A stretch of 34,005 nucleotides of DNA. Source: an uncultured Bacteroidota bacterium. GTDB taxonomy: Bacteria; Bacteroidota; Bacteroidia; Flavobacteriales; Flavobacteriaceae. Below are positions 22,524 to 30,720 of the stretch, piece by piece. A program made the position numbers and the translations under genes. Each line of letters begins with the position of its first letter. The stretch's first letter is position 1. The DNA is taken from the NCBI GenBank assembly GCA_902595825.1, contig CACJRP010000015.1:1-34005 (forward strand), in the 5' to 3' direction. The notes beneath the pieces were generated by a model. It ran no database searches and was not told the DNA's origin. It was given only the letters and a program-made list of their open reading frames with translations.

Positions 22524-25304
22524 TCAAGTTAATTTTTCTTTTAAGAACCTTCCTGTATGTGAATCATTGATTTTAATAATTTCTTCTGGAGTTCCGGATG
22601 CTACAAGTTTCCCACCATGTATTCCTGCATTTGGTCCTAGATCAATAATATAGTCAGCACATTTAATCATATCTAAATTATGTTCAACTACAATTACTGA
22701 ATGTCCGTTTTCAATTAAAAGGAATAGAGACTTAATTAAATAATTTATGTCATCAAAGTGAAGTCCAGTTGTCGGTTCATCAAATATGAAAAGAACTTTA
22801 CTTTTATCGTCACCCTTTCCGATAAATGAAGCAAGTTTAATCCTTTGTGCTTCTCCTCCGGAAATATTATTTGAAGACTGACCTAAAGTAATGTACCCTA
22901 GTCCTACTTTTTTTAATGGTAATAATTTATTCGACAATTTATACTCATCATTTTTTTCAAAAAAAATTATTGCTTCATCTAACGTCATGTCAAGAATTTC
23001 ATTAATTGATTTATTGTCAAATTTCACTTGAAGAATTTCTTTTTTAAATCTTTTTCCATCACACTCATCACATTTTAATACTACGTCGGCCATAAATTGC
23101 ATTTCAATTAAAACAATTCCTTCTCCTTTGCATTTTTCGCATCTTCCACCGTCAACATTAAATGAAAAATGTTTAGGCTTGTAATTCCTACTTTTTGCTA
23201 AAGGTACTTTAGAAAAAAGTTGTCTTATATCATCAAATGCTTTTATGTAAGTAACAGGGTTAGATCTAGAGGATCTACCAATTGGATTCTGATCTATATA
23301 CTCTATTTGATTTATTAAATTTATATCACCCTCTATAGATTTAAATTCTCCACTTTTTTCTTTATATATGTCAAGACGTTTAAGAATTGCAGGATAAAGA
23401 ATTTTCTTAACAAGAGTACTTTTTCCACTTCCTGAGACTCCAGTAACTGCAACTATCATATTTAATGGAAATTCAATATCAATATTTTTAAGATTGTTTT
23501 CTCTTGCTCCTTTGATGTATATTTTATTTTTAATTTTTTTTCTGTTTCCAGGATAATTAATTTTTTTTTCGGAATTCAAGTACATGGCAGTTATTGATTC
23601 TTTACTTTTTAAGACATCTTTCAATTTTCCTTTCGCAACAACTTGACCTCCATTAATTCCAGCAAGAGGTCCTAAATCGATTATTTCATCAGCCTCTTTC
23701 ATTATTCCTTCATCATGCTCTACAACAATAACAGTATTTCCCAATTCTTTCAACTTTTTCAAGATTTTGATAAGTTTTTTGTTATCGATTGAGTGTAGTC
23801 CAATACTAGGCTCATCTAAAATATACATAGCTCCAACTAAACTGCTTCCCAAAGATGTCGCTAGGTTTATACGTTGTGATTCTCCTCCTGAAAGAGTGTT
23901 AGATCTCCTATTCAAAGTTAAATAACCCAAACCGACATCCTTCATGAATGATATTCTAGATTTAATTTCGTAAAGAATATTTTCTGCGATTTCCTTTTTT
24001 CGATTTGTTATGTTTAGATTATTAAAAAATATATCCAGCTCGTTAATGCTAAGCTTTAGAAGTTCAGGAATACTTTTGCTATCTAATTTTACATATTCAG
24101 TTTCTTTTCTAAGTCTAGAACCATTACATTCATTACATAATGTTTTTCCTCTAAACCTCGATAACAAAACTCTGTTTTGAATTTTGTATGTTTTTGCTTC
24201 GATCTTTTTAAAGAAAAAGTTTAATCCCTTGAAATATTCATTTCCCTCCCAAATTATTTGTTTTTGTTTTTTATTGAGTTTGTAAAATGGTTCATGAATT
24301 GGAAAAGAGAATTTGTGTGAATTATTAATTAGATCATTTATGTATTTTTTGAACGAATTTCCATTCCATGGAACTATTGCACCCTCATAAATTGATAAAT
24401 TTTTATTTGGTACCACAAGGTCTATATCGATACCAATTATATCACCATATCCTTGGCAAGCTTTACATGCACCATATGGATTATTAAAGCTAAAGAAATG
24501 CTCATTAGGTTCTGGAAAAACAATTCCATCTCTTTCAAAATTATTTGAAAATTTAATTTTACTATTATCATCAAGATTTATAATACTACACTTACCATTC
24601 CCTTCAAAGAAGGCAATTTCAATAGATTCTGCTAAGTTTGAGATTTTATTTTCATTACCAGTTAAGATAACTCTTTCGATTACCAACTCGAATTTATCAA
24701 AATCTTCTTCATCAATTTTACTAAGTTTTATTATTTCATTGTTTAGATATCCCATTGCAAATCCCTGGGATATTAACTTTTTACAATAATTAAGCTTATT
24801 GTTGTAAGATATTTTAGGCTTACATGCAATAATAAATTTTGAGTTTTCCTTTTGCGTTTTTAAGTACTCTATAACATCCTTTACAGTATCTCTTTTTACA
24901 ATTTTTTTTGACTTTGGAGAAAATGTTTCCCCAATTCTAGAATATAAGAGCCTCAGATAGTCAAAAATTTCGGTTTTGGTACCAACTGTTGATCGTGGAT
25001 TTGTAGAATTTATCTTTTGCTCAACGGCAATTGCAGGTGAAATTCCATCAATACTATCGACAAGAGGTTTATTTAGTTTACCCATGAATTGTCTTGCGTA
25101 AGAAGAGAGACTTTCAATGTATTTTCTTTGCCCTTCTGCGTATAATGTATCAAAAGCTAAGGATGTTTTACCGGATCCAGAAAGTCCGGTAATTACCGTG
25201 AGGCTGTTCCTTTTAATGTCCAAGTCAACATTTTTTAAATTATTTAGTTTTGCCCCTCTTATTTTAATATAGTCATTGAGATTATTGTTCTTAACTTTTT
25301 TCAT
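22524..25304 (-). CDS. uvrA: Excinuclease ABC subunit A
   Basis: The protein has 926 residues, near the family norm of about 940. It is the damage-recognition ATPase of nucleotide excision repair and loads UvrB. It has two ABC modules: first Walker A GLSGSGKT (40-47) with signature LSGGESQR, second Walker A GVSGSGKS with signature ISGGEAQR. Zinc-binding CxxC pairs are visible as CKACQG...CNECNG in the first module and CEKCKG...CDECDG in the second. The start ATG 25304 is immediately ahead of the conserved DYIKIRGAKLNNLKNVDLDI. It is divergent from the ECF sigma gene, an arrangement common in Bacteroidota. Confidence 0.97.
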   Translation of the reverse strand: MKKVKNNNLNDYIKIRGAKLNNLKNVDLDIKRNSLTVITGLSGSGKTSLAFDTLYAEGQRKYIESLSSYARQFMGKLNKPLVDSIDGISPAIAVEQKINSTNPRSTVGTKTEIFDYLRLLYSRIGETFSPKSKKIVKRDTVKDVIEYLKTQKENSKFIIACKPKISYNNKLNYCKKLISQGFAMGYLNNEIIKLSKIDEEDFDKFELVIERVILTGNENKISNLAESIEIAFFEGNGKCSIINLDDNSKIKFSNNFERDGIVFPEPNEHFFSFNNPYGACKACQGYGDIIGIDIDLVVPNKNLSIYEGAIVPWNGNSFKKYINDLINNSHKFSFPIHEPFYKLNKKQKQIIWEGNEYFKGLNFFFKKIEAKTYKIQNRVLLSRFRGKTLCNECNGSRLRKETEYVKLDSKSIPELLKLSINELDIFFNNLNITNRKKEIAENILYEIKSRISFMKDVGLGYLTLNRRSNTLSGGESQRINLATSLGSSLVGAMYILDEPSIGLHSIDNKKLIKILKKLKELGNTVIVVEHDEGIMKEADEIIDLGPLAGINGGQVVAKGKLKDVLKSKESITAMYLNSEKKINYPGNRKKIKNKIYIKGARENNLKNIDIEFPLNMIVAVTGVSGSGKSTLVKKILYPAILKRLDIYKEKSGEFKSIEGDINLINQIEYIDQNPIGRSSRSNPVTYIKAFDDIRQLFSKVPLAKSRNYKPKHFSFNVDGGRCEKCKGEGIVLIEMQFMADVVLKCDECDGKRFKKEILQVKFDNKSINEILDMTLDEAIIFFEKNDEYKLSNKLLPLKKVGLGYITLGQSSNNISGGEAQRIKLASFIGKGDDKSKVLFIFDEPTTGLHFDDINYLIKSLFLLIENGHSVIVVEHNLDMIKCADYIIDLGPNAGIHGGKLVASGTPEEIIKINDSHTGRFLKEKLT

Positions 25305-25379
25305 TATAAATTTTATAAATAAATTTTTGAGAAGTCTTTAATTTAAAAGTCATACAATTTAATATTTAAAATTATTTTA

Positions 25380-25387
25380 TATCTTTG
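25380..25387 (+). promoter_or_regulatory. -7 box of the ECF sigma gene
   Basis: TATCTTTG matches TAnnTTTG exactly, 73 bases before the ATG at 25461. No TTG is present at the right distance upstream, so the promoter is incomplete by sequence. Confidence 0.45.
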
Positions 25388-25460
25388 ATTAAACAAAAAA
25401 ATTTAGGCCTATACACAATTCTACTTTTTTAATTTTTTAAAAAATATTTAAAGTTAGTGT

Positions 25461-26048
25461 ATGGATAATTCAAATTCACTTGATGACGCCCAGTTGGTAA
25501 ATAACTATGTTAACGGGTGTGAGAAATCTTTAGAAGTCTTAGTAAATAAACACAAGTATAAACTATATAATTTTATTTATTCAAAAGTTTTGAATAAAGA
25601 CAATGCAGAGGACTTATTTCAAGAAACTTTCATTAAAGTTATAAAAACCCTCAAAAGAGGTGTCTACAATGAAGAGGGTAAGTTTTTACCCTGGTTAATG
25701 AGAATTGCTCACAATTTAGTAATTGATTTTTTTAGAAAAAATAAAAGATTTCCTTCGTTTGACAAAAACGAATCTTACGACATACTTCAACTAATTAAAG
25801 ATGAAAACCCCTCAGTTGAAAAACTTTTGATTGACAAGCAAATATTAAAAGACTTAGAAAAAATTATCATCAAATTACCAGAGGATCAAAAAGAAGTTCT
25901 TGATATGAGGCTCTACAAAGAAATGAGTTTTAAAGAAATTTCTGAAATCACAGGAGTGAGTATAAATACAGCTCTTGGGAGAATGAGATATGCAATCATT
26001 AATCTAAGAAAATTAATCATTGAAAATAAAATAACTTTATCAGCATAA
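25461..26048 (+). CDS. ECF-type RNA polymerase sigma factor
   Basis: The protein has 195 residues. Region 2 (about 25-95) includes the -10-binding helix with NAEDLFQETFIKVI (48-61) and FLPWLMRIAHNLVIDFFRKNKR. Region 4 (about 138-188) includes LPEDQKEVLDMRLYKEMSFKEISEITGVSINTALGRMRYAI, a helix-turn-helix that reads the -35 element. No anti-sigma gene follows. This non-paired sigma-70 factor between uvrA and nth is typical of Flavobacteriia. It is followed, in the same frame, by a small basic protein gene. The regulon cannot be told from the sequence. Confidence 0.92.
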   Translation: MDNSNSLDDAQLVNNYVNGCEKSLEVLVNKHKYKLYNFIYSKVLNKDNAEDLFQETFIKVIKTLKRGVYNEEGKFLPWLMRIAHNLVIDFFRKNKRFPSFDKNESYDILQLIKDENPSVEKLLIDKQILKDLEKIIIKLPEDQKEVLDMRLYKEMSFKEISEITGVSINTALGRMRYAIINLRKLIIENKITLSA

Positions 26049-26084
26049 TATAATTTTTATCTATTTTTTACGTTTATTAGTAAA

Positions 26085-26210
26085 GTGTATAAAAATTTGG
26101 GTAAAAGTAAGTCAAAAAGTGTTGGTCCCAGTGATGTAACTATAAAACGTATTTTAGCTTTTTCAAGGGCATTATCTGTAAATAAATCAAAAAAACAGAA
26201 AAAAAAATAA
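26085..26210 (+). CDS. Small basic conserved protein after the sigma gene
   Basis: The ORF has 41 codons from GTG 26085 (or 37 from TTG 26097, which gives the more usual MGKSKSK start) to TAA 26208-26210. It is in the same frame as the sigma gene and begins 36 bases after its stop. The central part (PSDVTIKRILAFSRAL) resembles what I recall of a short Bacteroidota protein with the pattern P-S-x-x-T-I-x-x-I-L-x-F-S-x-A-L. It is coded at this same place after the ECF sigma gene. It ends in a Lys-rich tail (KSKKQKKK), consistent with a nucleic-acid or ribosome ligand. No ATG is available. Function unknown. Confidence 0.6.
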   Translation: MYKNLGKSKSKSVGPSDVTIKRILAFSRALSVNKSKKQKKK

Positions 26211-26218
26211 GTTTACAT

Positions 26219-26863
26219 TTAAGTCATTTTTTTTAAAAATGACTTTCTTCCTACTTTCATAGTAATAAAATCTTTTTCTTTGCACCATCCCCTTGCTGGA
26301 GAGTATTCTCTTCCATAATATATAATCTGTAAATGAAGATCATTCCATTTATTTTTTGGGAAAATTCTTTTCGCATCACGCTCTGTAATTTTAACATTTT
26401 TTCCGTTAGATAAACCCCACCTATACATTAATCTATGAATATGAGTATCGACTGGGAATGTTTGAAAACCAAACGCTTGGGACATGACCACGCTCGCTGT
26501 TTTATGGCCTACACCAGGGAGTTTCTCCAATTCTTCAAATGTCCTTGGCACCTTACCATCGAATTTATCAATAAGAATTTCTGAGAGTTTGTGTATAGCT
26601 TTAGATTTAGACGGAGATAAACCAATTGGCCTTATGATTTTTCTTATTTCAGTTGTAGATAATCTAATCATTTCTTTTGGATTGGATGCCCTTGCAAATA
26701 ATATGGGTGTTATTTCGTTTACTCTTTTGTCTGTACTTTGGGCTGATAGTAATACTGCTATTAATAAAGTGTATTCATCTTTATGATTTAATGGCACAGG
26801 TATCCGAGGGTATAATTTATTTAAGTTTTCAATTATAAACTCTATTTTTTCTTTTTTGGTCAC
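26219..26863 (-). CDS. nth: Endonuclease III (HhH-GPD DNA glycosylase) lacking the Fe-S motif
   Basis: The protein has 214 residues from GTG 26863. It is a base-excision-repair glycosylase/AP lyase for oxidised pyrimidines. The helix-hairpin-helix LPGVGHKTA carries catalytic Lys121, and FPVDTHIHRL carries catalytic Asp139. Early motifs LLIAVLLSAQSTDKRVN match Nth. The C-terminus (LQIIYYGREYSPARGWCKEKDF) lacks the C-x6-C-x2-C-x5-C [4Fe-4S] cluster of E. coli Nth; the whole protein has only one Cys (194). It is convergent with the small basic gene and nearly abuts bcp. Confidence 0.92.
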   Translation of the reverse strand: MTKKEKIEFIIENLNKLYPRIPVPLNHKDEYTLLIAVLLSAQSTDKRVNEITPILFARASNPKEMIRLSTTEIRKIIRPIGLSPSKSKAIHKLSEILIDKFDGKVPRTFEELEKLPGVGHKTASVVMSQAFGFQTFPVDTHIHRLMYRWGLSNGKNVKITERDAKRIFPKNKWNDLHLQIIYYGREYSPARGWCKEKDFITMKVGRKSFLKKMT

Positions 26864-26871
26864 TATTTTTG
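26864..26871 (+). promoter_or_regulatory. -7 box of the bcp gene
   Basis: TATTTTTG matches TAnnTTTG exactly and lies 17 bases before the ATG at 26889, directly beyond the nth start codon. No proper TTG at -33 was found. Confidence 0.4.
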
Positions 26872-26888
26872 TTTTAAAATTTATTAAA

Positions 26889-27347
26889 ATGAATACTTTA
26901 AAAAAAGGTGATAAGTTACCAATTTTTGCTTTAAAAGACCAAAATGGAATTATGCATAAAAGTATTGACTATCAAGGAAAAAAAATTATTATCTTTTTCT
27001 ATCCAAAGGCAAACACACCAGGGTGCACAGCAGAGGTTTGTGATTTAAGAGATAATTATGAAGTTCTCAAGAATAAAGGCTATAATCTACTTGGAGTAAG
27101 TGCGGACAATGAAAAAAGTCAGTCGAAGTTTTCCCAAAAATTTCAACTTCCATTTCCGTTATTAGCAGACGTTGATAAAGAATTAATAAAGTCTTTTGGT
27201 GTTTGGGGTAAAAAAAAATTTATGGGTAGAGAATATGACGGTATTCATAGATCGACATTTATAATAAACGAAAAAGGGGTAGTTACTTTTATTTTTGATA
27301 AAGTAAAAACGAAGGAACACTCAAATCAAATATTAGATGTTATTTAA
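26889..27347 (+). CDS. bcp: Thioredoxin-dependent peroxiredoxin (Bcp/PrxQ)
   Basis: The protein has 152 residues from ATG 26889; an upstream in-frame start at 26856 adds an unrelated hydrophobic leader. It reduces peroxides in the cytosol using thioredoxin. Peroxidatic Cys46 and resolving Cys51 are spaced as in the atypical 2-Cys PrxQ class (TPGCTAEVCDLRD). Other family features are FFYPKANTPGC, LLADVDKELIKSFGVWGKKKFMGREYDGIHRSTFIIN. Length is normal. The gene starts 25 bases from nth on the opposite strand and overlaps the end of the convergent 27340-28758 gene by 8 bases. Confidence 0.95.
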   Translation: MNTLKKGDKLPIFALKDQNGIMHKSIDYQGKKIIIFFYPKANTPGCTAEVCDLRDNYEVLKNKGYNLLGVSADNEKSQSKFSQKFQLPFPLLADVDKELIKSFGVWGKKKFMGREYDGIHRSTFIINEKGVVTFIFDKVKTKEHSNQILDVI

Positions 27348-28758
27348 AACCAAACATTTTGTTCTCTTTAATTATTTTTGGTATTCCTTTGGGTAGAAAA
27401 CCTTCCCAACTATCGTTTTTCTCTTTAATCATTTCTAAAACTTCTCTAGAGAAAATATCCAAAAATTTAATTTCAAAGTCCTTAATGTCAATTATTTTGC
27501 CGTTGTATTTAAAGAATTTATAAAACTCTTTCATTCTATTATCAAGCTTTAGGTTTTCACTATTTATGATATCTCCACGTTTGCCTTTATTTGGATACAA
27601 ATAAATTTTTAAATTATTATGGAACATTTTTCCAAAGGCTTCTAAAATCCCACCATCAAGGTCTTCATAATAGTGTTCGTCAAAAACTTGAATTAAATTA
27701 TTTACACCCATACACAAACCAAGTTGTTTTTGGGTATATCTCGACAGGTAGTCAACCAATTTGTAATATTCTTTAAAATTTGAAATCATAACTGTGTGAC
27801 CCATCGAGCACAATAATTTTGCTCTATCCATAAAATCAATTTCATCTAATTCACCCTCTGACAGTAGGTTGGATAAGGTAATTTCAAAAATTACTAAATT
27901 TTTATCTTTTTTGACTCGTGGTTCTTTTAGGAAAGCATCCAGAGATTTTTCGTACATATCAATATTAACCTTAGTAACAGGCCTAAAACTTCCTCTAATT
28001 GTCAAGATGTTTTTTTTGTATAATTCGGCAGCAGGAAGAATATTATTACCTTCTTTGTTAAACATAACGGCTTGAGTCATTCCATTCTTTATTAATTGTA
28101 AACTCATCAATCTATTGTCGATATCTTTAAAAAGAGGTCCCTTAAAATTTATGGTGTCAATTTCAATAGCATCCTTATCAATATGATCATATAAATATTT
28201 TAATAATTTCTTTGGCTCACTATTCTTATAAAATGCTCCATATATTAGGTTTACACCCATTATTCCTAAAACTTCTTGTTGTAATCTAGCCTCCGATTGA
28301 TGAAATCTAATGTGCAAAGTAATTTCGCTATATTTTTCATTTGGTTTAGTTTGAAATCGAATCCCCATCCATCCGTGTCCTTTAAACTTTTTTGCAAAAT
28401 CAATTGTAGCCACTGTATTCGCATATGTAAAAAACATTTTTTGAGGATTTTTTTTTCTTATCCTTGTCTCAAGAAGATCAATTTCATGATCTAACATTTT
28501 ATCAACTCTTCCTTCGGTTACATAACGTTTATCATTTTCTTCGCCGTATATATTATCGCTAAAGGTTTTATCATACGCTGAGATAGTTTTGGCAATAGTC
28601 CCAGAAGCCCCACCTATTCTGAAAAATTGTCTAGCTACTTCTTGACCAGCACCAATCTCTGCGAAAGTTCCGTAAATCAAACTATTTAGATTAATTCGTA
28701 AAGCCTTTGATTCAGTTGAAGGCCTATTTTCGATTTCTATTTCTCCAGGAAGATTCAT
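27340..28758 (-). CDS. Large conserved protein of unknown function
   Basis: The protein has 472 residues from ATG 28758. The N-terminal part contains LNSLIYGTFAEIGAGQEVARQFFRIGGASGTIAKTISAYDKTFSDNIYG, then a ligand-like RYVTEGRVDKMLDHEIDLLE. I recall this pattern from a family also found in cyanobacteria. In databases it often has mistaken names ('TonB-dependent receptor', 'nicotinate-nucleotide adenylyltransferase') with no support in the sequence. No signal peptide or transmembrane segment is seen, so it is cytosolic. The rest is alpha/beta-like, with LVIFEITLSNLL and LGLCMGVNNLIQVFDE. A promoter lies 10-42 bases upstream, shared back-to-back with the MBL gene. Confidence 0.75.
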   Translation of the reverse strand: MNLPGEIEIENRPSTESKALRINLNSLIYGTFAEIGAGQEVARQFFRIGGASGTIAKTISAYDKTFSDNIYGEENDKRYVTEGRVDKMLDHEIDLLETRIRKKNPQKMFFTYANTVATIDFAKKFKGHGWMGIRFQTKPNEKYSEITLHIRFHQSEARLQQEVLGIMGVNLIYGAFYKNSEPKKLLKYLYDHIDKDAIEIDTINFKGPLFKDIDNRLMSLQLIKNGMTQAVMFNKEGNNILPAAELYKKNILTIRGSFRPVTKVNIDMYEKSLDAFLKEPRVKKDKNLVIFEITLSNLLSEGELDEIDFMDRAKLLCSMGHTVMISNFKEYYKLVDYLSRYTQKQLGLCMGVNNLIQVFDEHYYEDLDGGILEAFGKMFHNNLKIYLYPNKGKRGDIINSENLKLDNRMKEFYKFFKYNGKIIDIKDFEIKFLDIFSREVLEMIKEKNDSWEGFLPKGIPKIIKENKMFGFK

Positions 28759-28767
28759 ATTTTTTTT

Positions 28768-28800
28768 CAAATCTACAAAGATTGTAGAATTTATATACAA
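28768..28800 (-). promoter_or_regulatory. Promoter of the 27340-28758 gene
   Basis: On the minus strand TTG (28800-28798) and TAGATTTG (28775-28768) are separated by 22 bases. The -7 box matches TAnnTTTG exactly and ends 10 bases before the ATG at 28758, so the leader should be only a few bases long. Confidence 0.62.
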
Positions 28801-28812
28801 AGTTTACCTTTG
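28782..28812 (+). promoter_or_regulatory. Promoter of the MBL hydrolase gene
   Basis: TTG (28782-28784), 20 bases and TACCTTTG (28805-28812) match the Bacteroidota consensus exactly. The GTG start codon is at 28818, close to the expected start of transcription, so the mRNA may be leaderless. Confidence 0.68.
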
Positions 28813-28817
28813 AATTA

Positions 28818-29588
28818 GTGATTGAAATAATTTTTTTAGGAACAGGTACTTCCCAGGGTGTACCAATAATTGGGAGTAACCATCCTGTTTGTAAAAGTTT
28901 GAATCCAAAAGATAAAAGATTGAGAGTATCAATTGCATTAAAGTGGGGTAAATTTTTCTTTGTTATAGATTGTGGCCCAGATTTTAGACAGCAAATGTTA
29001 AACTGTAACACTAAAAAGCTAGACGGGATTCTGTATACCCACGAACATTCAGACCACACAGCAGGTTTAGATGACATTCGACCTTTTTATTTTAGGCAGG
29101 GAAAAATAGATTTAATTCTAACTAAAAGAGTGTTTACTTTTTTAAGTAAACGGTTTGATTACATAATTGATGATAATAATAAATATCCCGGAGCACCATC
29201 AGTTAACATAAAACTAATTGATAAAAACAAAAAATTTATAATCGGAGGCAAGGAAATTATTCCTATAGAAGTTTTTCATGGCGAATTACCTATTATTGGT
29301 TATAGAATAGACAATTTTGCCTACTTGACAGATGTAAAGTCTATTTCTGATAATGAAATCCTTAAATTAAGAAATCTAGACGTTTTGGTTCTTAATGCTT
29401 TACGAAGGGAAGAACATCATTCACATTTAAATTTGGAAGAGGCCCTTTCATTATCAAGAAAAATTAATCCTAATAAAACATATTTAACTCATATTAGTCA
29501 CCATATGGGGTTTCATGATGAAATTCAAAAAACACTACCAAAAAATATTTTTATTGCCTATGATAACCTCTACATTAAATCAAAATGA
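28818..29588 (+). CDS. MBL-fold metallohydrolase (PhnP-like)
   Basis: The protein has 256 residues from GTG 28818. It opens MIEIIFLGTGTSQGVPIIGSNHPVC, the start pattern of a beta-lactamase-fold group related to PhnP (cyclic phosphodiesterase). Metal-binding motif THEHSDH is at 74-80, with further ligands in IIPIEVFHGE and the C-terminal LTHISHHMG. It should be a cytosolic two-metal hydrolase, and the substrate is unknown. The stop overlaps the next gene's start (ATGA), so the two are cotranslated. It is divergent from the large conserved gene at 28758. Confidence 0.87.
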   Translation: MIEIIFLGTGTSQGVPIIGSNHPVCKSLNPKDKRLRVSIALKWGKFFFVIDCGPDFRQQMLNCNTKKLDGILYTHEHSDHTAGLDDIRPFYFRQGKIDLILTKRVFTFLSKRFDYIIDDNNKYPGAPSVNIKLIDKNKKFIIGGKEIIPIEVFHGELPIIGYRIDNFAYLTDVKSISDNEILKLRNLDVLVLNALRREEHHSHLNLEEALSLSRKINPNKTYLTHISHHMGFHDEIQKTLPKNIFIAYDNLYIKSK

Positions 29589-30067
29589 TGCAGAATAAGA
29601 TTTTAATTTATGTTTTGACTTTTATGTCATTAACATTGATCTTTCTTAGCATCAATTATACTAAAATTTCTAATTTAAGTGAGTCTAATTCAAGAATTTT
29701 AAAAAAGAAAATTGATACTCTAGAAAAAAGATATATAGAGCTGGATAAAAAGTACAGAGATGAGATTTATTTTACACTAAGTGACAACCAAGAGGCATTG
29801 TCCTATTTCAAAGATATTGATGTTGACTCACTAGTATCATATATAAGGGACGAACTTTACGAAAAGAATTTCAATAAAGATTCAGATACCTTTATTCCAA
29901 TATCAAACACTAAAAATAAATATTTGATAAATAAAGTTAAAATATTGAATCATAAATGGATAATAGCCGATTTTTCAAATGGCAGTAGGTGGGGAGAGAT
30001 GTGGATTGAATATTATTTTAATGAAAATAAGGTAGAGTTTCATGTAAAAGACTTACTTCTCTACTAA
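29585..30067 (+). CDS. Membrane-anchored conserved hypothetical protein
   Basis: The protein has 160 residues from ATG 29585, overlapping the MBL stop by 4 bases. One N-terminal anchor helix (about 6-24) is followed by a coiled-coil-like stretch (SRILKKKIDTLEKRYIELDKKYRDE). A C-terminal domain ends ILNHKWIIADFSNGSRWGEMWIEYYF. From memory, this 'NHKWIIADFSDGxxWGE' block is conserved in flavobacterial proteins downstream of MBL genes, which are sometimes labelled 'hydrolase' without evidence. It is likely periplasm-facing. Function unknown; coupling to the MBL gene suggests a shared process. Confidence 0.65.
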   Translation: MMQNKILIYVLTFMSLTLIFLSINYTKISNLSESNSRILKKKIDTLEKRYIELDKKYRDEIYFTLSDNQEALSYFKDIDVDSLVSYIRDELYEKNFNKDSDTFIPISNTKNKYLINKVKILNHKWIIADFSNGSRWGEMWIEYYFNENKVEFHVKDLLLY

Positions 30068-30078
30068 TTGTAAAAAAT

Positions 30079-30720
30079 TCAATTTCTATAAAGCCAGTCA
30101 ATCAAATCTTTTAAATTTTCATTATTGATTTCATGTCCAGACTCGTATTCTTTAAATGTAATACCAATATTATTATTTTTTATACATTCGATACCCTTTC
30201 TAGACCAACTAATTGGAATAACAGAATCATGGATACCGTGACTACTAAAGCACTCTAATTTGAAATTAGAATTTAAATTATAGTTTGTAATTTCAGAATT
30301 ATAAAAACCGCTCAATGGAAGAATTTTTTTAATTAAGTGTGGGTATTCTATCCCTAAAGACCAACTCAAAATTGCACCCTGACTAAATCCCAAAAGGGAG
30401 ACCCTTTTATTCATTAAATCCAAATCTTCCATATGAAGTAAAATGTCCTTTATTATAATATTCTTTGATTTTATAGCCTCATCTTTGTCAAACCAGTTGT
30501 CAATACCATTTTCAAAATTTATCGAATACCAGGCATAAGAACTAAATCCAATTGAAATAGGTCCCCTTAAGGAAATTACAATATAGTTAGGAGGTATAAA
30601 ATCTTTTAAACTAAATAAATCTTCTTCATTGCTTCCGTATCCATGGAGTAAAAAGATAATATTTAAATCATTTTTAGTTTGATTTGGCTTATAAATTTTA
30701 TATCGAAGTTTTTTACTCAA
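30079..30720 (-). CDS. Alpha/beta-hydrolase, phospholipase/carboxylesterase type
   Basis: The protein has 213 residues. The start chosen is TTG 30720, which overlaps the upstream TGA as TTGA, the same 4-base arrangement as an ATGA junction; an earlier TTG (30735) is possible. It is a cytosolic serine esterase of the YpfH/acyl-protein-thioesterase class. Oxyanion-hole HGYGSN is at 26-31, and nucleophile Ser113 is in GFSQG. The Asp is in HGIHDSVIP and the His in SGHEI near the C-terminus. Length agrees with the class. It is probably translated with the dihydroorotase-like gene. Confidence 0.82.
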   Translation of the reverse strand: MSKKLRYKIYKPNQTKNDLNIIFLLHGYGSNEEDLFSLKDFIPPNYIVISLRGPISIGFSSYAWYSINFENGIDNWFDKDEAIKSKNIIIKDILLHMEDLDLMNKRVSLLGFSQGAILSWSLGIEYPHLIKKILPLSGFYNSEITNYNLNSNFKLECFSSHGIHDSVIPISWSRKGIECIKNNNIGITFKEYESGHEINNENLKDLIDWLYRN

